A stretch of 10,114 nucleotides of DNA from Clostridia bacterium (GTDB taxonomy: Bacteria; Bacillota; Clostridia; Christensenellales; Borkfalkiaceae): contig JAGAUH010000144.1 of NCBI GenBank assembly GCA_017620875.1, positions 1 through 10,114 on the forward strand, in the 5' to 3' direction. Both the position numbers and the translations under genes were made by a program. Of this stretch, positions 1 through 3,972 are shown piece after piece; position 1 is the stretch's first letter, and each line of letters begins with the position of its first letter. The notes under the pieces are model-generated. The model was not told where the DNA came from, ran no database searches, and saw nothing but the letters and a program-made list of their open reading frames with translations.

Positions 1-1
1 A

Positions 2-403
2 ATTATCGGTATTGCCGATATGAATAGTAAAAACACTTCTTGCGGGTATTCTTCTGGCGGGGGGTACAAAATTATAAATACGCCTACTTGTAAAATAGGC
101 GTGTTGGTGGCGGAAGATTTATATTGTGTAGAAGCGGTTAAAAGTATGTCTTTATGCGAAACCGACCTAATAATCGCCATATACCCTAACTTTTCCGACA
201 GTAAACCTACTATCGTTGCTAGGGCTTATTCTTTATTGTTCGGCGTGCCAATATGCGTTTGCTCTAAAAATTTTAGTATGGCAACTACCATTTCGGGCGA
301 AGTGTTGTTTTCTTCTCCACAAGAGCAAATCTCTTACGAGATTCCAACAAAAAAAGTGTATAGAGAAATAACCCTAAAACAAAGGGGTGTTATTTTAGAA
401 TAG
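2..403 (+). CDS. nitrilase-superfamily protein, C-terminal part (5' end outside window), catalytic Cys missing
   Basis: The reading frame is open from base 2 to the TAG at 401-403, so the gene begins before the window; the ATG at base 20 is only an internal methionine. The 133 visible residues look like the second half of a carbon-nitrogen hydrolase (nitrilase) fold: a GxxxGGGYKII strand, then KIGVLVAEDL, a helix, TDLIIAIYPN, and an 'ARAYSLLFGVPICVCSKN' segment like the 'ar..A.en..yvv..N' stretch of the family. In active members the KIGV strand ends in CxD, where Cys is the nucleophile. Here the matching residue is Ala (GCG, 110-112), followed by Glu and the retained Asp. The protein may therefore be non-catalytic or very divergent. 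The stop codon overlaps the Shine-Dalgarno of trmL, so the two are probably co-transcribed. Family assignment is fairly sure; substrate is unknown. Confidence 0.6.
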   Translation: MIGIADMNSKNTSCGYSSGGGYKIINTPTCKIGVLVAEDLYCVEAVKSMSLCETDLIIAIYPNFSDSKPTIVARAYSLLFGVPICVCSKNFSMATTISGEVLFSSPQEQISYEIPTKKVYREITLKQRGVILE

Positions 404-415
404 GAGTTTAAACTT

Positions 416-907
416 ATGATAAATATTGTTTTAGTAGAACCGGAAATACCACAAAACACTGGTAATATTATCCGTACTTGCGCGGCAACGGATAGCGTTT
501 TGCATATTGTTAGGCCAATTGGGTTTGACCTATCCGACAAGCATTTAAAAAGGGCGGGGTTAGACTATTGGACCTATGCGGATTTTAGGTTTTACGACAG
601 CATAGAAGAACTTTTTGAAAAATACCCTAATTCCACTTTTTATTTCTTTTCTACAAAGGGTAAAAAAGTTTATTCCGACGCAAAGTATAAAAACGGCGAC
701 TTTTTAGTTTTCGGTAAAGAAACTAGGGGACTACCCGAACCGCTTTTAGAAAAGCATTACGACACCACCGTCCGCATGCCCATGAAAGGTAATCTTCGTT
801 CTTTAAACCTATCTAACACCGTAGCCATTGCCGTTTACGAAGCGTTAAGGCAACAAGATTTTGCAGGCTTAAATACAGAAGGGGAGTTAACCGGTCGCGG
901 GTATTAA
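416..907 (+). CDS. trmL: tRNA (cytidine(34)-2'-O)-methyltransferase TrmL (SPOUT family)
   Basis: Cytoplasmic SAM-dependent enzyme that 2'-O-methylates the wobble nucleotide (C34 or cmnm5U34) of leucine tRNAs. The 163 residues match the usual short, single-domain TrmL/YibK length and show all three SPOUT motifs: EPEIPQNTGNIIRTC (8-22), LVFGKETRGLP (97-107) and LRSLNLSNTVAIAVYEAL (127-144), which form the trefoil-knot SAM site and dimer interface. The ATG at 416 is preceded by AGGAG (402-406) with 9-nt spacing, and the Shine-Dalgarno overlaps the stop codon of the upstream gene, indicating translational coupling. No separate promoter is visible. The gene ends in TAA and is followed at once by the modular repeat region; the first plausible terminator is at 1167-1203. 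Confidence 0.95.
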   Translation: MINIVLVEPEIPQNTGNIIRTCAATDSVLHIVRPIGFDLSDKHLKRAGLDYWTYADFRFYDSIEELFEKYPNSTFYFFSTKGKKVYSDAKYKNGDFLVFGKETRGLPEPLLEKHYDTTVRMPMKGNLRSLNLSNTVAIAVYEALRQQDFAGLNTEGELTGRGY

Positions 908-978
908 AATTACTATAAACTTAGTGCTACTTTGTCAAGTTGTGCTTATCTGCAGTTACGTACAGACGTACGCGCTCA

Positions 979-1032
979 CGTCAAAGTACGACTAAAAGTC
1001 AGTAATTCAACAAAGTAAAATTACAAGACCTA
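979..1032 (+). repeat. T module of the modular repeat, copy 1
   Basis: This 54-base module matches 10061-10114 at 53 positions; the only difference is C1008 versus T10090. It contains two short hairpins. The first is GACT-AAA-AGTC (990-1000). The second pairs GTAATT (1002-1007) with AATTAC (1019-1024). In copy 2 the second stem is one pair longer because position 10090 is T. Confidence 0.85.
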
Positions 1033-1166
1033 GCAGTCGACTTTTCCTTAATCCCAAAAAACTTTTGCTTTACAAAACTTTTTCGGGAACCCTAATAAAA
1101 TTCTTGGCGGATTTCCTAGCACTACTTGCAACTAGAAAGTTTAAACTCTCTTTAATTAAGTTTTAT

Positions 1167-1203
1167 AAAGGCACTAGTTTCTATTAGTGTCTTTTTCTTT
1201 TTT
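1167..1203 (+). terminator. intrinsic terminator
   Basis: Stem AAAGGCACTA (1167-1176) pairs with TAGTGTCTTT (1185-1194) with one G-T wobble and an 8-base loop. It is followed by a T-rich run broken by one C up to 1203. This is the first good candidate for ending the trmL transcript. It sits inside copy 1 of the modular repeat and is absent from copy 2, where the equivalent interval is 34 bases shorter. Confidence 0.6.
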
Positions 1204-1255
1204 AAAACTATCCAATTTTACCCGGCATTATTTAAGTGTGGTGGAATAATAATCC

Positions 1256-1296
1256 ACCAACAAGGTCAACCAAATTCTTTCGATTTAGCGAGCCTT
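1256..1296 (+). repeat. P module of the modular repeat (two-hairpin unit), copy 1
   Basis: A 41-base unit with the pattern ACC-AACAA-GGT, a 4-base linker ending in C, an AAAT...ATTT hairpin, and then CGAGCCTT. Related units lie at 9872-9912 and 10016-10056. The loop AACAA and the CGAGCCT tail are identical in all three, while bases flanking the stem vary in a pairing-compatible way in the other two. Confidence 0.75.
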
Positions 1297-1341
1297 ATAA
1301 CGTGATAATAGGAAATATATAATAAGTTCCTTTAAATATGC

Positions 1342-1373
1342 AAAAGTCCTGACTGTTATGTCAGGACTTTTTT
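1342..1373 (+). terminator. strong intrinsic terminator
   Basis: Perfect 12-bp stem AAAAGTCCTGAC (1342-1353) with GTCAGGACTTTT (1360-1371), loop TGTTAT, then more T. A-rich on the left and T-rich on the right, so it could work in both directions. There is no open reading frame between trmL and this hairpin. It may end a transcript of the repeat region, or act as backup for the terminator at 1167-1203, insulating the accessory genes downstream. Confidence 0.8.
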
Positions 1374-1480
1374 GTATGAATTCTTTAAAATCCTAAAAAG
1401 ACTGGTTTACTTTTTAATAAGTAATTGAAATTTAATAAAGTGTTGTTTAATTTTACAGAGTAAATTTACTGTTTTTACAA

Positions 1481-1520
1481 AATAACATTAAATAACATAA
1501 AAAAACATTAAAAAACACTT
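1481..1520 (+). promoter_or_regulatory. four tandem 10-bp A-rich repeats (iteron- or UP-like)
   Basis: Four consecutive 10-base units, consensus AAWAACATTA (AATAACATTA, AATAACATAA, AAAAACATTA, AAAAACACTT), run directly into the -35 box at 1519. A period of one helical turn with phased A-runs suggests intrinsically bent DNA or an UP element that boosts the promoter, or alternatively a multi-site operator for an unknown regulator. Confidence 0.65.
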
Positions 1521-1547
1521 GACATTTGGATTTTTTACATATATTAT
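1519..1547 (+). promoter_or_regulatory. strong sigma-A-type promoter for the accessory genes
   Basis: TTGACA (1519-1524), a 17-base spacer and TATTAT (1542-1547), close to consensus. The predicted start point, about 1553-1555, falls at the AGGAGG Shine-Dalgarno (1555-1560), so the untranslated leader would be only about 11-13 bases. Confidence 0.8.
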
Positions 1548-1565
1548 ATATGCAAGGAGGTTGAA

Positions 1566-2066
1566 ATGGAATATCAAGAACTTATTTTAGATATGCTTAA
1601 TCGCATAGTAAAACTTGAAAAAGAGGTTGAAAATTTAAAAAAAGAAAAACATGCTTATGTTAAAGATTTGGAATGTTCTGTTACACAAAATACTACAATA
1701 GAAGAACGTTCACAACAACGAGATAAAACGAGATATATGTATAACGGTAACGTGTATCTTAAAAATAAACTCGTTTTGGCAATTGTTAAGGATTATGTTT
1801 TAAAAAATCAAGCGATAAAGTGTAATGAGTTAAAAATGATTTTTGATAAATCATTGCAAGGTTCAATTGGTGTAGTAGAATATGAAAACGTTGCTAAATC
1901 TAGAAAAGATTATCAAGTTAGATTTTTTGCAAAAGAAGATGAAATTTTACGATTGGTGGATGGAAATATGTTTGTTTGCTCTCAGTGGGGTATTTTAAAT
2001 ATACCTAATTTTATTAAAAGAGCAGAGCAACTGGGATATGAAATTCAACAAATTGTAAGAGAATAA
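1566..2066 (+). CDS. conserved protein of unknown function with N-terminal coiled coil
   Basis: The function is not recognised. The 166 residues begin with a charged heptad-like helix (about 1-30, with LNRIVKLEKEVENLKKEK), probably a coiled coil for self-association. A polar linker follows. From about residue 52 to the end there is a compact domain containing 'RDKTRYMYNGNVYLKNKLV', 'KSLQGSIGVV' and 'VCSQWGILNIPNFIKRAEQLGYEI', which I recall as a recurring uncharacterised module of accessory bacterial proteins. There is no signal peptide or membrane segment, so it is likely cytoplasmic. The start ATG has an ideal AGGAGG (1555-1560) five bases upstream. It is the first gene of a probable three-gene unit, 20 bases before the DUF4268-like gene. 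Codon use is AT-rich (AGA, GAT, TTA) compared with the glycolytic genes, in line with acquisition by transfer. Confidence 0.7.
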   Translation: MEYQELILDMLNRIVKLEKEVENLKKEKHAYVKDLECSVTQNTTIEERSQQRDKTRYMYNGNVYLKNKLVLAIVKDYVLKNQAIKCNELKMIFDKSLQGSIGVVEYENVAKSRKDYQVRFFAKEDEILRLVDGNMFVCSQWGILNIPNFIKRAEQLGYEIQQIVRE

Positions 2067-2086
2067 AAAACTAAAAGGAGAATAAT

Positions 2087-2464
2087 ATGAGAATTGATGT
2101 AAACACGGAACAAAAAAATTTTTGGAAATTATTTGATGAGAAATTGATAGAAAATGGAGAACCATTTTCAGTTTTGCATGAAATGGCGGGCAAAGTAACG
2201 TACTGGGCTGTAATAAATAAAAACCATAGTTTTGTTGATAATGCTCTTTCTATAGATTTTTTAGTAAGAGAGAAAAAAATAAGAATAAACATTTACGTTC
2301 GAGATAATTTATCTTTATTTAGAGTTTTAGAGAATAGTAAAGAAGAAATAGAATCAATGATAAGTGTACCTGTTAAGTGGGTAAAAGGGACAAAGAATTT
2401 AAATACAAGAAGAATAATATATGAAGTGCCAGTTAACGTTGGATATTTTAATAATTATAATTAA
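2087..2464 (+). CDS. DUF4268-like protein, cut short by an in-frame TAA
   Basis: A 125-residue product resembling DUF4268, a domain seen alone or next to PD-(D/E)XK nuclease-like domains in restriction-type proteins; its activity is unknown. Family-like features are 'EQKNFWKLFDEKLIENG' at the start, a strand-rich centre with 'IRINIYV', 'LENSKEEIESMISVPVKWVKG', and then 'RRIIYEVPVNV'. The family normally ends with a further helix. Here TAA (2462-2464) comes first, and the same frame then stays open for 27 more codons with protein-like content (2465-2548). The gene may therefore be a recent nonsense mutant, or the protein may tolerate the shortening. The ATG has AAGGAG (2075-2080) six bases upstream. 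It lies between two co-oriented unknown genes. Confidence 0.65.
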   Translation: MRIDVNTEQKNFWKLFDEKLIENGEPFSVLHEMAGKVTYWAVINKNHSFVDNALSIDFLVREKKIRINIYVRDNLSLFRVLENSKEEIESMISVPVKWVKGTKNLNTRRIIYEVPVNVGYFNNYN

Positions 2465-2548
2465 GTTATTGATGATATTTTACCAGTGGTTATTGAAATG
2501 AAAAAAGTTTGTGAAAAGTACGCAAAATATGATTTTTTTGATTTTTAG
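2465..2548 (+). pseudogene. in-frame remnant of the DUF4268-like C-terminus
   Basis: Directly after the TAA of the DUF4268-like gene, the same frame encodes 27 residues beginning VIDDILPVVIEMKKVCEKY and ending at TAG (2546-2548). An amphipathic helix is predicted by eye, and it matches the type of helix expected at the end of a DUF4268 domain. There is no ribosome binding site before its internal ATG (2498), so independent translation is unlikely. It is best explained as the C-terminus lost through a single-base nonsense change, or as a readthrough extension. Confidence 0.5.
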
Positions 2549-2604
2549 ACAAATAAAACTAATAGAAATAATAAGATTATAACTATAAATAAAAGGAGAA
2601 AGTT

Positions 2605-2973
2605 ATGAAAAGTGGAGAAGTTATTAATGTAAGAACAAATGCAGAGTTATTAAATGAGTTGTTGGGGAAAAATTATAGGGCGTATATGAAATCAGTTTAT
2701 GATTTAAGTGACAGAAGAATTTGGATGATTCATATTGACAATAAACCTAGAAACGACTGGAAAAATTATAAGAAAGGGGATGTTATTGTAGAAGAAAATC
2801 TTCGTCCTTTTGACACAAGTGGACTAAGGGCTGATGTTAGGCATAATGTTGAGAGAATTGTATTTTCTAAACATGATGGTTATTTTGTTTTTGAAGGTAT
2901 ATATAAGTACGATAAGGAAAAAAGCAAGGATAGTGAGATACGTTATTGGGTAAAAGTGTCTGACCAATTTTAA
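2605..2973 (+). CDS. small accessory protein of unknown function
   Basis: The function is not recognised. The 122 residues are soluble, rich in charged and aromatic residues, and lack a signal peptide or membrane helix. The second half (about residues 50-122) looks strand-rich, with 'KKGDVIVEENLRPFD', 'VERIVFSKHDGYFVFEGIYKYDKE' and a final 'RYWVKVSDQF'. This is reminiscent of the small PUA- or SRA-like beta-barrels attached to restriction nucleases, but the likeness is weak. The start ATG has AAGGAG (2593-2598) six bases upstream. It is the last gene of the accessory unit, 56 bases after the TAG that ends the broken DUF4268 frame. No clear U-tract terminator follows; the nested inverted repeats at 3000-3127 lie just downstream. 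Confidence 0.65.
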   Translation: MKSGEVINVRTNAELLNELLGKNYRAYMKSVYDLSDRRIWMIHIDNKPRNDWKNYKKGDVIVEENLRPFDTSGLRADVRHNVERIVFSKHDGYFVFEGIYKYDKEKSKDSEIRYWVKVSDQF

Positions 2974-2999
2974 TCATATCTAATTTAGTCTTTTTATAG

Positions 3000-3127
3000 T
3001 TTAGGGTTTATAAGCAAGTAATAAATTTTGTAAAATATGCTTTATTGCAAAAATAATAAATCAAAATCCATTAAATTCGGTTTAGATTATACTTGCAGTA
3101 TGTGGTAAAAGAGTAAACAACCCTAAA
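3000..3127. other. nested inverted repeats in the intergenic region
   Basis: An outer perfect 9-bp pair, TTTAGGGTT (3000-3008) with AACCCTAAA (3119-3127), encloses an inner 7-bp pair, GCAAGTA (3014-3020) with TACTTGC (3090-3096). The whole stretch could fold as one long stem-loop, or mark the ends of a small degenerate mobile element. There is no gene inside. It lies between the accessory genes and the repeat fragment at 3150-3196. Confidence 0.4.
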
Positions 3128-3149
3128 ACAATAGATTTTTGCATAATTT

Positions 3150-3196
3150 GCCTTATGAAAAAAAGGCGAGTCCTATATCGTTTCTAGAAAGTTTAA
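3150..3196 (+). repeat. degenerate fragment of the modular repeat
   Basis: A short hairpin (GCCTT 3150-3154 with AAGGC 3163-3167) leads into CGAGTCCT (3167-3174) and then CGTTTCTAGAAAGTTTAA (3179-3196). The same succession, CGAGCCTT, a short spacer and CGTTTCTAGAAAGTTTAA, occurs at 9905-9938. The P-module loop (AACAA between ACC and GGT) is not recognisable here, so this looks like a decayed or partial copy. Confidence 0.55.
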
Positions 3197-3237
3197 TTTT
3201 TTATTATTTTGATTTTTATATTGTAAATTTTTACGTT

Positions 3238-3267
3238 AAAAAAACGGCTCTTGGTAGAGCCGTTTTT
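3238..3267 (-). terminator. intrinsic terminator of the XRE regulator gene
   Basis: Perfect 11-bp stem AAAAACGGCTC (3240-3250) with GAGCCGTTTTT (3257-3267), loop TTGGTA. It begins 3 bases past the regulator's stop codon on the minus strand. The minus-strand transcript ends in a U run from the A tract at 3238-3244. It is T-rich on the other side as well, so it may also stop plus-strand transcription from the accessory genes. Confidence 0.85.
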
Positions 3268-3270
3268 GTT

Positions 3271-3474
3271 TTAAAGTTTTTCTAAGCCTAAAAGCCTATC
3301 TGCCGAAACGTCTAATGCTAGACAAATGGCTTTTAAGTTGTCGTAGCCTGGTTTTGCTTTTCCGCTTAACCACTCGCTTATTTGGTTTGGTCTAACCCCT
3401 ATCTTTTTTGCAAGTTGGCTTTGATTTAAATTAAATTCTATCATTAATTCTTTAAGAATTTCTATAAAATCCAT
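3271..3474 (-). CDS. small XRE-family (Cro/CI-type) transcriptional regulator
   Basis: A 67-residue stand-alone helix-turn-helix protein. The segment LNQSQLAKKIGVRPNQISEW (16-35) is the classic HTH_3 pattern: helix 2 with QSQLAKKIGV, the turn, and recognition helix 3 with PNQISEWLSG. It is followed by 'KPGYDNLKAICLALDVSADRLLGL', which completes the five-helix Cro/CI domain. There is no extra sensing or dimerisation domain. The start ATG (3472-3474) is preceded on the minus strand by AAGGTG. It is transcribed divergently from the membrane-protein gene at 3581, and two related palindromic sites in the gap (3513-3528, 3542-3557) are its likely operators. I infer that it represses that gene and probably itself. 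Confidence 0.9.
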   Translation of the reverse strand: MDFIEILKELMIEFNLNQSQLAKKIGVRPNQISEWLSGKAKPGYDNLKAICLALDVSADRLLGLEKL

Positions 3475-3496
3475 AATTTCACCTTAATTTCACCTT
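3475..3496 (-). repeat. 11-bp tandem duplication covering the regulator's Shine-Dalgarno
   Basis: AATTTCACCTT occurs twice back to back (3475-3485, 3486-3496). On the minus strand this gives two consecutive AAGGTGAAATT units. The one next to the ATG serves as the ribosome binding site for the XRE gene; the second is an extra copy 11 bases further upstream. Confidence 0.75.
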
Positions 3497-3512
3497 TTTT
3501 ATAAACGTATTT

Positions 3513-3557
3513 TATCGAAAATTCTATACAAATAGTTGAATTGTCGAAAATTCGATA
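3513..3557. promoter_or_regulatory. probable double operator for the XRE regulator
   Basis: Two related 16-base sites lie 29 bases apart: TATCGAAAATTCTATA (3513-3528) and TGTCGAAAATTCGATA (3542-3557). The second holds the perfect inverted repeat TCGAA-AA-TTCGA; the first has one weaker arm. The size, symmetry and position between divergent genes suit a Cro/CI-type dimer. The second site occupies the promoter spacer of the plus-strand gene. Confidence 0.65.
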
Positions 3558-3563
3558 TATAAT
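3536..3563 (+). promoter_or_regulatory. promoter of the zinc-motif membrane protein gene
   Basis: TTGAAT (3536-3541), a 16-base spacer and TATAAT (3558-3563). The spacer coincides exactly with the stronger operator-like palindrome, so a bound repressor would block RNA polymerase directly. The predicted start is near 3570 and the leader about 11 bases. Confidence 0.7.
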
Positions 3564-3580
3564 ATATACGTAGGTGCATT

Positions 3581-3946
3581 ATGAAAAATAAAAGAGTATT
3601 AAAAATTTTGTTTTGGACAAGTTTTATATTTATTTTAACAATTGTTTTAACAATGCTATTTAATTTTGGTTTTAGACGTTATGAGCCTTTAGTGTATAAA
3701 ACGGAGTGGGGAGATAAATATCACGCTGTAGATTGTAGTTATTTACATAGTTCTTCTATTCCCATTGCTTTGAGTAAATGCAAGGATTTAGGGTTAACGG
3801 CTTGTTCTCGTTGCGGTGGAAAATCTTACGAAACGATACTTGTAAATCAATATGCAAAATCATTTATTGTTGCAATTTTTTTAGAACTACCATTTGTTTT
3901 TATACCTATAATAAAAAACAGTATAAATCATATTAAAAAACCATAA
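3581..3946 (+). CDS. two-helix membrane protein with a Cys/His zinc-binding motif
   Basis: A 121-residue protein with hydrophobic segments at about 8-28 and 92-113. Between them is an extramembrane domain of the form YxTxxGxKYHxxxCxYL...S.IPI.LS...GLxxCxxC. H48, C52, C75 and C78 are the likely zinc ligands, with C67 nearby. The same short motif is known from secreted or membrane-linked proteins such as some thermonuclease-like ones, where it appears to be a small zinc-stabilised fold; no enzymatic role is implied here. The lysine/arginine-rich N-terminus suggests that the zinc domain faces outside. The start ATG has AGGTG (3572-3576) four bases upstream, a modest site. It is under the XRE-type operator and may be co-transcribed with the phosphate transporter gene 26 bases on. 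Biological role unknown. Confidence 0.75.
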   Translation: MKNKRVLKILFWTSFIFILTIVLTMLFNFGFRRYEPLVYKTEWGDKYHAVDCSYLHSSSIPIALSKCKDLGLTACSRCGGKSYETILVNQYAKSFIVAIFLELPFVFIPIIKNSINHIKKP

Positions 3947-3972
3947 AACATATATTTATTTTGGGTAAAAAT

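Larger units (their letters stand above)
913..1296 (+). repeat. modular hairpin-rich intergenic repeat, copy 1
   Basis: Non-coding region sharing several blocks with 9823-10114. Shared blocks are CTATAAACTT (913-922; 9823-9832), the 54-base T module (979-1032), CTAGAAAGTTTAAAC (1132-1146; 9926-9940), AACTATCCAATTTT (1206-1219; 9966-9979), TATTTAAG (1229-1236; 9989-9996) and the P module (1256-1296). From 1206 to 1276 it is collinear without gaps with 9966-10036. Both strands are broken by stops, so it is not a gene. It also holds a 15-bp imperfect hairpin (1053-1067 with 1073-1087, two mismatches). The order of modules differs between the copies. It may be a non-autonomous mobile repeat or a transcribed structured RNA; the sequence alone does not decide. 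Confidence 0.7.

Noticed and set aside
1053..1087. 15-bp imperfect hairpin as a trmL terminator
   Set aside because: Two mismatches, an A/T-dominated stem and no T run after it. The hairpin at 1167-1203 is a better terminator.
1256..1266. Integron attC-type site (AACAAGG in a hairpin)
   Set aside because: The conserved outer boxes (RYYYAAC/GTTRRRY) and bulged bases are missing and there is no integrase gene.
913..1296. CRISPR array in the repeat region
   Set aside because: The repeated blocks differ in length and spacing, are not separated by uniform spacers, and no cas genes are present.
913..1296. A broken protein-coding gene within the repeat
   Set aside because: Both strands contain frequent stops and conservation is confined to hairpin blocks rather than codon-like patterns.
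3498..3510. TTTATAAACGTAT shared with 7150-7162 upstream of the phosphoesterase
   Set aside because: The 13-base match is in AT-rich DNA at only two sites, with no symmetry and no common promoter boxes. Chance is a sufficient explanation.
3961..3972. TTG at 3961 as start of the phosphate transporter
   Set aside because: No ribosome binding site lies before it. The ATG at 3973 begins directly at the first membrane segment, as in the family.
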